From the NCBI GenBank assembly GCA_900769905.1, contig CAAGIL010000037.1, positions 1 to 6,909 of the forward strand: a stretch of 6,909 nt of DNA. Direction: 5' to 3'. Positions 1 to 6,400 of this stretch are shown here, one piece after another. Each line of letters starts with the position of its first letter. Positions within the stretch are counted from its first letter, which is position 1. The notes under the pieces were generated by a model. The model was given only the letters and a program-made list of their open reading frames with translations. It was not told the origin of the DNA and ran no database searches. A program made the translations under genes and the position numbers. This DNA comes from Rikenellaceae bacterium. GTDB lineage: Bacteria; Bacteroidota; Bacteroidia; Bacteroidales; UBA932.

Positions 1-62
1 ACCAGATTGAGTTGTCGGGCGAAAGTATACGAAAGATGAATGCGGCCAAAACAAAGAAGTAA
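1..62 (+). CDS. istB: IstB-like transposition helper ATPase, C-terminal fragment
   Basis: Only the last 19 codons are in the window (in frame from base 3, stop TAA at 60-62). They read QIELSGESIRKMNAAKTKK. The IELxGESxRK stretch resembles the C-terminal tail of IstB proteins, the AAA+ ATPases that assist the IstA transposase of IS21-family elements. The catalytic domains lie off the left edge, so the call rests on this short tail and on the IS21-like terminal repeats directly downstream. It is the only gene on the plus strand. Confidence 0.55.
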   Translation, partial: QIELSGESIRKMNAAKTKK

Positions 63-100
63 ACTGAAATAAAAATGACCCCGTCGGCCAGGACTTTATA

Positions 101-156
101 GGGGGTCAATCATAAAAAATATCGGGGGTCAATGCTTTATCAGCGCGAGGGGTCAC
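101..156 (+). repeat. Tandemly spaced terminal repeats of the IS21-like element
   Basis: Three copies of a g(4-5)tca motif occur at 101-110 and 124-133 (identical, gggggtcaat) and at 149-156 (ggggtcac). The starts are 23-25 bp apart, about two helical turns, so a protein could contact them all on one face. An oppositely oriented tgacccc sits at 76-82. These are most simply transposase-binding sites of the IS end. Confidence 0.6.
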
Positions 157-157
157 A

Positions 158-210
158 CGAGCGCGGGTTTTCCAGTCGATGCTGCCGACCAGTGACTGGT
201 TCTGTGCCAT
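158..210 (-). pseudogene. 5' fragment of an unidentified gene, interrupted by the IS21-like element
   Basis: An ATG at 208-210 opens a frame reading MAQNQSLVGSIDWKTRAR before it runs into the presumed IS end at 157. In the same frame it continues through IS sequence to a TGA at 106-108, giving an artificial 34-codon ORF. A strong Bacteroides-type promoter lies 25-55 bp upstream, which indicates that this was a genuine, separately transcribed gene. The 18 native residues are too few for a family assignment. The rest of the gene should lie beyond the far end of the IS, outside the window. Confidence 0.5.
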
Positions 211-234
211 AGTGTTCTTGTTTCTCTTGCAGCG

Positions 235-264
235 CAAAGATAATTATAAATTTGCTTAAAGCAA
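235..264 (-). promoter_or_regulatory. Bacteroides-type (sigma-ABfr) promoter for the interrupted gene
   Basis: On the minus strand, TTGC (complement of 261-264) is followed after 18 nt by TATCTTTG (complement of 235-242). This fits the Bacteroides housekeeping consensus of a -33 TTTG box and a -7 TAnnTTTG box with about 19-21 bp spacing. Transcription would start around 228-231, leaving a leader of about 20 nt before the ATG at 210. It is the only clear consensus promoter found in the window. After the IS insertion it would drive transcription antisense to istB. Confidence 0.7.
252..264. promoter_or_regulatory. Perfect 13-bp palindrome overlapping the -33 box, possible operator
   Basis: ttgctt-a-aagcaa is a perfect inverted repeat with a one-base centre. 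It covers the -33 element and the upstream half of the spacer of the promoter at 235-264. A repressor dimer bound here would block sigma contact. No regulator gene is seen nearby, so the operator role is inference from position and symmetry. Confidence 0.35.
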
Positions 265-294
265 GTATTTATTTACATTAAGGCTATTATCTAA

Positions 295-1344
295 TTACTT
301 TAGCAAGAATTTTCTTGCTCCGGTGACCTTGCTTGCGTACTTCCCGTAGACCTCGGGTTCGTCCTTCTGGAGGCTCTTGACATCGAGGGTGACGGTCGTT
401 TGCGTGCTCGTGTACCTGTCCCAGAGGTCGGGATTCTCCGCCTTGAACGTGTCCTCGTCGAAGACGGCCCTGGAGCTGTTCTTCCAGGTGGCGAGCGTCC
501 TTACCTCTCCGGTCTCCGTGTCGGTGTAGGAGAGTGTTTCGCATCCTCCGGTCGCCATCTTCAGCGCATCGGTCAGGGTGGCCTCCCTCTCTTCGAGTTC
601 CTTCAGCTGGCTGCGGCACTCCTTGAGGGCCTTCCACATCGCAAGGTCGTTCTCAGTTGCGACGGCCTCGCTCCCTTTCCTTGCCTCTGGGAAGCTCCTG
701 AGGACATCGTCCGCATTGATGTCAGGAGGGCATACCCCTGCGAGGAGGTAGTCGTGCCAGAAGCGGTCTATCCTTTCTATGAGCTCGTCGAAGAACGGAG
801 GGTTGAATTCTATCTCCACGTAGTCGAAGTGACTTGCCCCCGGAGCGAAGCTCAGCCAGCACAGAGCACCGCTCCTGATTCCCATAATGCCCATCTGGTA
901 CTGGATCTGGCAGTACCAATAGTCCGGCAGGTCGTCCTTGTACACGGCCTTGCCCGTGCGCTTTATCTCCAGTATCCTGGCATTCCCGAGTGTCTGCTTC
1001 TCCGATGGAGTCCCCTTCGGCCACCACAGGCGGTCGGGGCTGACCCTGAGGTAGTCCCTCTCCGTGTCCACCGCCATCCAGTCCCCTTCCGAGGTGACGT
1101 CGACGATGTTGCCGGTCTTCCATGCGAACCAGTCTGCGATGGCAGGTTCGAGGATATGACCCTCGGCCATGGCCTCGTTCTCCGGGTCGGGGACTCTCAG
1201 CCCCTTGCGGATCTCGTAGAGCTTCCGCGGTGTGGAGAAGGGGCTGACTCCCATTATCGTTCCGGCATCGGACGAGCCGATGCCTTTCTTTCTCTCTTCA
1301 AGCCACTCCTCACGGGTGGCCGGTCTTATGATTCTATAAGCCAT
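295..1344 (-). CDS. YqaJ/lambda-exonuclease-type recombination nuclease
   Basis: A 349-residue protein with the hallmarks of the YqaJ viral recombinase family, PD-(D/E)xK exonucleases that resect double-strand ends 5' to 3' and hand single strands to an annealing protein. Visible motifs are GIGSSDAG (21-28), EGHILEP (61-67), SPDR with candidate metal ligand D104, LEIK with E126 and K128 (the ExK pair), and QIQYQMG (146-152). Residues 232-265 are charged and probably coiled coil. The tail (LATWKNSSR onwards) resembles the C-terminal extension of phage members. The start is set by the N-terminal REEWLEERKKGIGSSD, typical of the family; no strong Shine-Dalgarno precedes it. It is the last gene of the minus-strand array, 14 bp after the preceding one. 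Its likely partner is the annealing-type protein at 3214-3960. A 7-bp inverted repeat (303-318) lies in its last codons. Confidence 0.88.
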   Translation of the reverse strand: MAYRIIRPATREEWLEERKKGIGSSDAGTIMGVSPFSTPRKLYEIRKGLRVPDPENEAMAEGHILEPAIADWFAWKTGNIVDVTSEGDWMAVDTERDYLRVSPDRLWWPKGTPSEKQTLGNARILEIKRTGKAVYKDDLPDYWYCQIQYQMGIMGIRSGALCWLSFAPGASHFDYVEIEFNPPFFDELIERIDRFWHDYLLAGVCPPDINADDVLRSFPEARKGSEAVATENDLAMWKALKECRSQLKELEEREATLTDALKMATGGCETLSYTDTETGEVRTLATWKNSSRAVFDEDTFKAENPDLWDRYTSTQTTVTLDVKSLQKDEPEVYGKYASKVTGARKFLLK

Positions 1345-1358
1345 AATCTGTCTTGTTT

Positions 1359-1673
1359 TCAGTTCAACTTGTCTTTTATCTCGTCATAGGTGGCGAACTG
1401 CACCTGTTCCCTGAAGCACTTCCCCGCTCTCCAGTATTCCTGCCAGAGGTCGTCCGACTCCTCGCCGTCGCCGTAGACACGGAAGGCGATGTCCGGGTAT
1501 CTCTCCGACAGCTGTTTGATATCCTTGTCGTAGTCGTACCACTTTGCATTGACTGACTCGAACGAGGATGTCTCATCGTTTCCGATGATGCCGTCAATAT
1601 CCTTGAGCATCTTCTCGTATTGTTCCTTCGGCCCTTCCTCGAGGGTGAAGGAGAAATTCGTGTAGTATCCCAT
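1359..1673 (-). CDS. Small conserved protein, MGYYTNFSF type
   Basis: 104 residues from the preferred start (MGYYTNFSFTLEEG). The MGYYT N-terminus and the later RVYGDGEESDDLWQEYWRAGK stretch resemble small proteins found in phages and Bacteroidales mobile elements. The alternating strand/helix pattern would fit a ferredoxin-like fold, but that is inference. An in-frame ATG at 1694 exists. It would overlap the upstream gene, while AAGAAAGGA (complement of 1683-1691) sits 9 nt before the ATG at 1673, so the shorter form is chosen. Only one base separates it from the stop of the preceding gene, indicating co-translation. Function unknown. Confidence 0.75.
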   Translation of the reverse strand: MGYYTNFSFTLEEGPKEQYEKMLKDIDGIIGNDETSSFESVNAKWYDYDKDIKQLSERYPDIAFRVYGDGEESDDLWQEYWRAGKCFREQVQFATYDEIKDKLN

Positions 1674-1674
1674 C

Positions 1675-1878
1675 TCAGTATATCCTTTCTTCAAATCCGT
1701 CTATCATAAGGTCCGTCATGTCGCTCTTCGTCCCGTTGTGGGTCATGTGCTCCGGATAGACTTTCCCTTCCGCATTGAGAAGGTATTCCACCCTCTCCAT
1801 CGCCTTGTCCCTGTCAGGAGCCTCAATCTCAACCCTGGCCTCGTATGTCGCCACGAATGTAACCTGGTATTTCTTCAT
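1675..1878 (-). CDS. 67-residue hypothetical protein
   Basis: Begins MKKYQVTFVATYEARVEIEA, a beta-hairpin-like opening followed by an amphipathic helix (DRDKAMERVEYLL, 23-35). The pattern 'KYxVTFxATYExxVEIEAxDRxxAxxxV' recalls small DpnD/PcfM-like proteins of mobile elements; this similarity is from memory and weak. The ORF sits tightly between neighbours in the same direction and shares their G/C-ending codon use, which supports it being real. Its stop lies one base from the next start. Function unknown. Confidence 0.7.
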   Translation of the reverse strand: MKKYQVTFVATYEARVEIEAPDRDKAMERVEYLLNAEGKVYPEHMTHNGTKSDMTDLMIDGFEERIY

Positions 1879-1928
1879 CGTATTCTTGTTTGAAGTGATA
1901 CATCAATGATAATTTCCTCAGCCTTCCG

Positions 1929-2279
1929 TCAGAACCAGCTGAAGTGGTAGAAACCGCTCCTGTGGTCCCCTGTCTGCTCGAAACGCCTGAGCGTGGAGAC
2001 GACATCCTCCTTGAACTCCTCGTCGGTCGACCTTCCGACAAAGTCCTCGTCGAAGTAGCGCCTTATCTCTTCGGCGCTCTTCCCAGCGATGTCCTCGACC
2101 GCATCGCGGAACTGTTCCTCGGGTATCTCCCAGTCGCCCACACAATCATCGTTCAGTGACCCGCATATCTCGCATCCGCTGTCTGACAGCAGACTCATGA
2201 GCTCCTCGATCTGCCAGTTGAATCCGTAATCCCCGTATTCAATCTCCCTTTTTATTTGTACGTGTATCCTGTTCCCCAT
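1929..2279 (-). CDS. 116-residue acidic hypothetical protein
   Basis: Begins MGNRIHVQIKREIEYGDYGFNW and continues with an acidic, mostly helical body (IEELMSLLSDSG, EEQFRDAVEDIAGKSAEEIRRYFDEDF). Cysteines at 36, 39 and 46 (CEIC...C) could bind a metal, but a fourth ligand is not obvious. It follows the 59-residue gene after 12 bp, with the same codon style. I do not recognise a named family. The collinear context suggests an accessory protein of the element. Confidence 0.72.
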   Translation of the reverse strand: MGNRIHVQIKREIEYGDYGFNWQIEELMSLLSDSGCEICGSLNDDCVGDWEIPEEQFRDAVEDIAGKSAEEIRRYFDEDFVGRSTDEEFKEDVVSTLRRFEQTGDHRSGFYHFSWF

Positions 2280-2291
2280 ACTCTTTGATAT

Positions 2292-2471
2292 TTACTGTTC
2301 AACATTCTCTTCAAGCCATCTCCTGTTCACGAAATACGCTGAGCTCCCGAACTCCAGCAGCCCCTTGTCGTCATTGACCAGGTAGGCGTTCTCATCGAAC
2401 CCATCTATGTCCATCAGCGTCTGGCTCTCCGGCCAGCATACTACTTCAAAAGTGTCCTTGTCCATTGTCAT
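2292..2471 (-). CDS. 59-residue hypothetical protein
   Basis: A short but clear gene in the otherwise empty stretch 2280-2504. It opens MTMDKDTFEVVCWPESQTLM, contains acidic DIDGFDENAY and GSSAYFVNRRWLEE, and ends TAA at 2292-2294. Two in-frame ATGs (2471 and 2465) are possible starts, with no Shine-Dalgarno to decide between them. The WPESQ and GSSAYFV...RW elements look like a conserved small-protein pattern I associate with Bacteroidales mobile elements; I know no function. Spacing is 12 bp to the next gene and 33 bp from the previous one, consistent with one transcript. Confidence 0.72.
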   Translation of the reverse strand: MTMDKDTFEVVCWPESQTLMDIDGFDENAYLVNDDKGLLEFGSSAYFVNRRWLEENVEQ

Positions 2472-2504
2472 CTATATTCGGTTGTGATAAAGAGGAGGAG
2501 CCTT

Positions 2505-3176
2505 TCACTCCTTCTCATAGACATCGAAGCACGGGATGTAGTCATCCTCGTCCTTGAGCGTCTTCTGGTATTCCTCCTTCCACTTCTCGTAGTTCTGCGA
2601 GAACTCCTTCGAGAGCAGGTAGTCCGCATCGGCCTCTTCAGGAATCTCCAGCCCCGGACAGTCGCTCTTCATATCCCTCTTCAGTTCGTCGATGTCGCAG
2701 AGCCGGTACGGCCACCCGTTGAAAGCTATGACATCCAGCTCGGGGAAGCCCTCCGGGTTGTGCTTGACGTGGAAGTTGCCGAACTCGTCGGTGCACGACC
2801 AGGCGAGCCTGATGTCCGGAAACTTCTCCACTATCAGGTTCTCCACGTCCTCGGAGTGGTCCCAGGCGGATATGGTCGAGAAGCGCATCAGTCCGTCCGG
2901 ATCCACCTTGAACTCCTTCTCCTGGTCGACACTTGGTCCGAAGAAGCCGGCCTGCGCCCCGAAGTCGGGGTCGAAGGTGCCTCGATAGTGCAATCCGCTG
3001 GTGTTGTTCATTATCTCATCCTCCGTCAGCCCGAGAAGGGCCGCTACGAGGTTGCCCATCCAATAGCGTCCGAATGCCACCTTGTTGTCCGGCATGGTGT
3101 TGAGAGTGTTCGCGAAGGTGCGAAGCTGTGTCTGGTCGCCGTAGGCGATGATGTGATTGCAAGCCCAGTTTGGCAT
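2505..3176 (-). CDS. MPNW-type protein, YubB/DUF1281-like (api92-like)
   Basis: 223 residues beginning MPNWACNHIIAYG. The MPNWxxNxxxxxG opening is the signature of the YubB/DUF1281 (api92-like) family, whose N-terminal domain is predicted to be ferredoxin-like and which is common on plasmids, phages and conjugative elements. Later landmarks are FGPSVDQEKEF (79-89) and the aromatic-rich stretch TISAWDHSEDVENLIVEKFP. The C-terminal part is strongly charged (EEADADYLL, KWKEEYQKTLKDEDDY). In this copy the usual MPNWC cysteine is shifted by one. The start is fixed by the motif; the upstream DNA is AT-rich with no clear ribosome site. Biochemical role unknown for the family. Confidence 0.72.
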   Translation of the reverse strand: MPNWACNHIIAYGDQTQLRTFANTLNTMPDNKVAFGRYWMGNLVAALLGLTEDEIMNNTSGLHYRGTFDPDFGAQAGFFGPSVDQEKEFKVDPDGLMRFSTISAWDHSEDVENLIVEKFPDIRLAWSCTDEFGNFHVKHNPEGFPELDVIAFNGWPYRLCDIDELKRDMKSDCPGLEIPEEADADYLLSKEFSQNYEKWKEEYQKTLKDEDDYIPCFDVYEKE

Positions 3177-3213
3177 AGTCGTATGTGTTTGAATGTTATT
3201 AATAAACCTTATG

Positions 3214-3960
3214 TTATGACGCCCTACCGGCGAGCTTCATGAGCTGCGAGAAGTTGGCATCGGTGATGGTCCACTGCTTGCGGATGGCGCTCTTGAGCTG
3301 CCATGCCGGCTTGTCCTTCGGCTTCTTCGCGGCCCAGCTGATGAATGCGTCCCACCGTGGATGTGCAGGAGATAGTTCCGGAAGGCCCTTCTGGTTCTCG
3401 GCGGCCTCGGCCTGCGCCACGGGTTCTGCCTGGTTCCCGCTCCCCGCTGAAGCGGCTTTCGTATCGCTGTCCTTCGCGGAAGGCGATGCCGTCGTTGCCG
3501 TCCCGCTGTCGTACTTGGAGTCGTTGCGCCCCCAGTAGATGTCAGCTCCGAAGCCGAGCGCCTTGCAGGCGATGCCGAGAGCGTCCGTGTAGGCCTTCTT
3601 GTAAGCCTCGTCGTCGATGAAGAGCCCTTCAGCGTTCTTCAGGACGAGCCGGTTCCCTCCGGTGCCCCGTATCGGCTTGCTCCACTTGCCGGTCTTCGTG
3701 TCCTTCAGGTAAAGGTTGATGTCTGTGAAGACGCAGACCTCCCCGTTCGGGAAGCTGACCCTTTCCTGCCTCGTGACTTCTGTGTACCAGCCTTCCCCGC
3801 AGGGGCCGAAGAGCTCCGTGAGCTTCTGGAGCCTCCACATGCTGTTGATCTCAGTGAGTTTCTTGCCCCATGATGACTCGAAGGGCTTCTGCGCGTCCTC
3901 GGGGACGCTTCTGACCTGCTTGTAGATGTGCAGGTTGTCGCTTGGATTCTTGAGTTCCAT
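3214..3960 (-). CDS. Probable single-strand annealing recombination protein, Rad52-like type
   Basis: 248 residues from MELKNPSDNLHIY. The core (about 30-150) has WRLQKLTELFGPCGEGWYTEV, VFTDINLYLKD, RGTGGNRL and DDEAYKKAYTDALGIACKALG, then ADIYWGRNDSKYD. This order (strand-rich GxGW region, GTGG, then a helix with K/Y-x-TDAL-x-x-A-x-x-LG) resembles phage annealing proteins related to Rad52, which bind resected ends and anneal complementary strands. A disordered Ser/Ala-rich linker (153-195) precedes a compact C-terminal segment (196-248). A frame extension to 4068 exists, but its 36 extra residues are translated from the intergenic element, so the shorter start is preferred. Co-orientation with the YqaJ nuclease supports a two-component recombination role. 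The family call is by motif memory; a different DNA-binding function is possible. Confidence 0.62.
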   Translation of the reverse strand: MELKNPSDNLHIYKQVRSVPEDAQKPFESSWGKKLTEINSMWRLQKLTELFGPCGEGWYTEVTRQERVSFPNGEVCVFTDINLYLKDTKTGKWSKPIRGTGGNRLVLKNAEGLFIDDEAYKKAYTDALGIACKALGFGADIYWGRNDSKYDSGTATTASPSAKDSDTKAASAGSGNQAEPVAQAEAAENQKGLPELSPAHPRWDAFISWAAKKPKDKPAWQLKSAIRKQWTITDANFSQLMKLAGRAS

Positions 3961-4217
3961 ATGCTTCTTTTGATTGGTTGATAAAACTTTCCCTGCCCGC
4001 AGGCATTGTCGTTCCCTCCCTTGAAGGGTGCCTGCGATGCAGTGGACAGTGCAGGAGAGGAAGTGCAAGGCAAGGGCGGGCGAAGGAAACCGATGACCGG
4101 AGGTTGTCTGTTTCCGAGAACGAGTGTAAACGCTCCTTGCCGGACGACGACCCTGCTTGAACTTCGCAGAGCCGGCATCCGGAAAGGGAGGAATGACATC
4201 AATTCACAATTCCGTCG
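3961..4217. repeat. Intergenic structured element, copy B
   Basis: A 257-bp gap without a convincing gene. Its core, about 4007-4191, has the same ordered landmarks as the gap at 6556-6747: tgtcgtt (4007-4013), a small cccttgaaggg palindrome (4018-4028), caaggcaaggg (4066-4076), a gccgg-cat-ccgg hairpin (4171-4181), and an outer inverted repeat cctccctt/aagggagg (4015-4022 with 4184-4191). It lies between the WYL_2 gene and the annealing-protein gene, so on the minus strand it would form a leader for the latter. No consensus promoter is visible in it. Confidence 0.45.
3998..4036 (-). other. Hairpin in the leader of the annealing-protein gene
   Basis: CGCAGGCA and TGCCTGCG form a perfect 8-bp stem (3998-4005 with 4029-4036) around a 23-nt loop that itself contains CCC-TTCAA-GGG. 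It lies about 38 nt before the start codon at 3960. There is no adjacent U-tract, so it is not a simple intrinsic terminator. A role in translation control or as part of the repeated element is inferred from position only. Confidence 0.4.
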
Positions 4218-4586
4218 CTATACCACGTAGTCCCTGTCCAGTTCCACGAGGGTGTCGATGCGGAAGCAGCGCCAGTCGCGCCTCACCAGGTCGAAGTAGG
4301 AGAAGGTCCCGTTGAAGGCAGGCTTGCGCTTCTGCGGGGCCTTCTTCTTGTCCTCGTACCGCTCGATGAGGTCCGACGCCCGGGTGCCGTAAGCATCCCG
4401 GTGCTCACCGTTGACCTTCGTGAAGGTGAAGTGGCACATGCCGTCCACCATCAGGTTCTTCATCTCCTCGATGTCATCGTATATCTCCTGCGCCCTCGTC
4501 GGACGCTCGTTCTCGGCGAGGTAGGTGGCGATTCTGCCGAGCTCCTCGTCGTTATCCTTGGTGTATCTGTAATTGAGTCTCTGCAT
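4218..4586 (-). CDS. WYL_2 (DUF2693) family SH3-beta-barrel protein
   Basis: 122 residues. Residues 44-118 fit the WYL_2/DUF2693 pattern: FTFTKVNGEHRDAYGTR (53-69), then SYFDLVRRDWRCFRIDTLVEL (96-116). The family is predicted to fold as an Sm-like SH3 barrel, is related to the WYL domain, and is frequent in Bacteroidales mobile elements; its ligand is not established. The N-terminal 43 residues are an extra helical, charged segment, and a lysine-rich loop (80-88) replaces the usual short turn. The start lies two bases after the stop of the vWA gene, so the two are surely co-transcribed and probably translated together. The gene ends the block that begins at 6555. Confidence 0.78.
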   Translation of the reverse strand: MQRLNYRYTKDNDEELGRIATYLAENERPTRAQEIYDDIEEMKNLMVDGMCHFTFTKVNGEHRDAYGTRASDLIERYEDKKKAPQKRKPAFNGTFSYFDLVRRDWRCFRIDTLVELDRDYVV

Positions 4587-4588
4587 GG

Positions 4589-6400
4589 CTATTGTCTTTT
4601 GGAGTTGTTCATAATGGCTTTCTTTATCATCTTCCCCAGCTCAGGGGCAAGTGTCGAGAGGTCCGTCATGCTGACGTGGTTATCGTACATCTCCGAAGGG
4701 TCGTACTCGAAGTCGATGCCTATGCTCACGAACGAGAAGCCGTCCCGGGACAGCTCCCTCACGGCATCCTTCACGTTGCTGGTCGGCTCGCACGGCTCCC
4801 CGTCGCTGATGACGAAGAACAGACACTTCTCGCGGGTCCTTGCCCGTACCCTCGCCGCCGCCTCGCGGATGGCTTTGGAGTCGATGTTGCTCCAGTCCGC
4901 CTCGATGCTGCCGAGGGCGTACTTGTCGCCCCTGCCCCTTCCCTCGCTGTAGGCGTTGAGCTTGACGAATGAGCCGTGCTCGGTTGTGTGACCGTAGATG
5001 TACAGGTCGACATTCTTCACGGTAGCCAGCGCCTCGTTCAGCAGTATGGCCGTGTCCCTAGCCGCCTGGATCTTCTCCCCGTCCATCGAACCGCTCTCGT
5101 CCACGAGGATGCATACGGCCATCCTGTCTGCCCTCACCCTCCTCTCCTGACGGTAGATGTTCTCCACTCCCTGGACCGCCTCGGCAAGCTTGCAGGTGTC
5201 AATCAAGCCGCTTCGAAGGCCCCTTAGGTCACGCACCCGGTCGGAGCCGTTGCGCCTGAGTATCGAGCTGAAGGCGGGGACATAGCGTCTCACCCTCGAC
5301 AGGGACTCCTCGTAGGTGCGCCTGTCCGGCTTCGGGACGTGTATGTTCACCTTCTCCGTGGCTCCAATCTCCAGTTCTCCTTCGAGTGCCTTGCCGAGGC
5401 GCTCGCCGTCCTTGCAGATGGCGCTAGACATCCTCCGGGGATTAAGGTTGGCCGACGAGGACCCGTCCCCCGGCTGGGCGGTGACGTCCTTCTCCAGCGA
5501 GTCTAGTAGTTTCTCCAGTAGATCCTCCACCTGCTCGTCGGAGATTGACGGCCCTCCTCCCTCTTTCCCGGGTTCACCCTTCCCCGAGCCGCCCGAGCTT
5601 TTCTGGGCGTTCTTCTTCTGTTGCTCCTGGTTGAAGAAGCGTTTGATGATGTCGTATATCCTCTGTGCTGCGCTGAACGCTCCGGCGCAGGTCTCTGGAT
5701 ACGGCATGATGACATCCCTCACCTCGTACAGCGTGTTCACGAACTCCTTCAGGTCATCCTCTTCAAGGGCCTTGGGGTAGCGGATCATCGAGAGGATGCT
5801 GTTGACGAGCCGAACAGAGCGGTCCAGTTCCCCTCCGCCGGAGCAGAACGCCATCCTCGACGAGTGCCTGTCGAAGTAGTAGTACTTGACGCATCCGAGG
5901 AAGTTCGCCAGCCCCGGGCGCTCCTGCCCGGTGAGCATCTCGATGCGCTCGTCCTCTATGATGTTGAACAGGTCGGCGATGACCCGGTTCTGAGCCTGAG
6001 GCATCATCTCGAAGTCCGTGTAGAGCAGGTGGCTTCCCTCGTGGATGGCAAGGCCCGTGAAGATGTCTATCTTCTGGCCGACCGAGAGCTTCCCGTCGTC
6101 GAACATGTCCGTGGCGACGCTCACGACCTTGCTGTCGGTATATGACGCATCCGGGGTGAGGGCTATCCTCACCTTGAACGGGGTGTTCATCGCCACTATC
6201 ATGTCTCTGGCGTGGTTGTAAGCGATGCGGTGCAGGTCTGCATCGTCCTTGGGTGATAGCATAGCGGCTGAGTAGGCGGAGCCGGACGACAGGGCCTGCT
6301 CCCAGCCCAACCTGCCGCTCTGCGAGGCGCTGGTGTAGTTCTCACCGTTCCTCCTCAGGAAGTCTTCCCTGAGAGCCTGTATCTTCTGTTCGGTAGTCAT
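4589..6400 (-). CDS. CobT-like protein with HExxH metallopeptidase-like motif and C-terminal vWA domain
   Basis: 603 residues. The N-terminal region has GLAIHEGSHLLYTDF with H120, E121 and H124 as an HExxH site, followed by NIIEDERIE (146-154), whose acidic residues resemble the third ligand of gluzincin-type sites. A low-complexity, charged linker (about 258-300) follows. The C-terminal vWA domain (about 426-595) has a MIDAS: DESGS (434-438), SNIDSKAI (about 504-511, matching the NIDGEAL of CobT) and ISDGEP (531-536). Proteins of this layout usually work with MoxR/CobS-type AAA+ ATPases as substrate-adaptor or remodelling modules. Cobalamin synthesis is unlikely, as no cob genes are near. 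The start overlaps the upstream membrane gene (ATGA at 6397-6400), and AAGGAAAAG (complement of 6406-6414) provides a ribosome site. Whether it cleaves peptides is unknown. Confidence 0.82.
   Translation of the reverse strand: MTTEQKIQALREDFLRRNGENYTSASQSGRLGWEQALSSGSAYSAAMLSPKDDADLHRIAYNHARDMIVAMNTPFKVRIALTPDASYTDSKVVSVATDMFDDGKLSVGQKIDIFTGLAIHEGSHLLYTDFEMMPQAQNRVIADLFNIIEDERIEMLTGQERPGLANFLGCVKYYYFDRHSSRMAFCSGGGELDRSVRLVNSILSMIRYPKALEEDDLKEFVNTLYEVRDVIMPYPETCAGAFSAAQRIYDIIKRFFNQEQQKKNAQKSSGGSGKGEPGKEGGGPSISDEQVEDLLEKLLDSLEKDVTAQPGDGSSSANLNPRRMSSAICKDGERLGKALEGELEIGATEKVNIHVPKPDRRTYEESLSRVRRYVPAFSSILRRNGSDRVRDLRGLRSGLIDTCKLAEAVQGVENIYRQERRVRADRMAVCILVDESGSMDGEKIQAARDTAILLNEALATVKNVDLYIYGHTTEHGSFVKLNAYSEGRGRGDKYALGSIEADWSNIDSKAIREAAARVRARTREKCLFFVISDGEPCEPTSNVKDAVRELSRDGFSFVSIGIDFEYDPSEMYDNHVSMTDLSTLAPELGKMIKKAIMNNSKRQ

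Larger units (their letters stand above)
1..157 (+). mobile_element. Right end of an IS21-family insertion sequence (partial)
   Basis: This stretch combines an IstB-like C-terminus with a repeat-rich non-coding tail, as expected at the right end of an IS21-type element. The tail has gggggtcaat at 101-110 and 124-133 and ggggtcac at 149-156, a 23-25 bp periodicity, plus an inverted tgacccc at 76-82. IS21-family ends are known to carry several such transposase-binding repeats. The outer end is placed at 157 because the complement there starts TGTGACCCC, matching the usual 5'-TGT terminus. The left part of the element lies outside the window, so the terminal inverted repeat and target duplication cannot be checked. 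AT-rich compared with the genes to its right. Confidence 0.6.

Noticed and set aside
303..318. Inverted repeat GCAAGAA-AA-TTCTTGC as terminator of the exonuclease gene
   Set aside because: It lies inside the last codons, has a two-base loop and no following U-tract, so the termination signal is unconvincing.
400..1389. 329-codon plus-strand open frame opposite the exonuclease gene
   Set aside because: It is the complement of a strongly supported gene. GC-rich codons leave long antisense frames, and its translation shows no family pattern.
2484..3242. 252-codon plus-strand open frame opposite the MPNW gene
   Set aside because: Same reason: it shadows a recognisable minus-strand gene and its product is low-complexity, Val/Leu/Arg-rich.
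3961..4068. N-terminal extension of the annealing-type protein to an ATG at 4068
   Set aside because: The added residues come from the repeated intergenic element and look unlike protein-coding sequence; the ATG at 3960 starts the conserved part.
3705..4202. 165-codon minus-strand frame crossing the 3961-4217 gap
   Set aside because: It runs out of frame through the annealing-protein gene and is Ser/Arg/Pro-rich; the gap portion is better explained as a structured non-coding element.
4589..6400. Assignment of the vWA gene to cobalamin biosynthesis (cobaltochelatase CobT)
   Set aside because: The layout is CobT-like, but no CobN, CobS or other cobalamin genes are present and the context is a mobile element.
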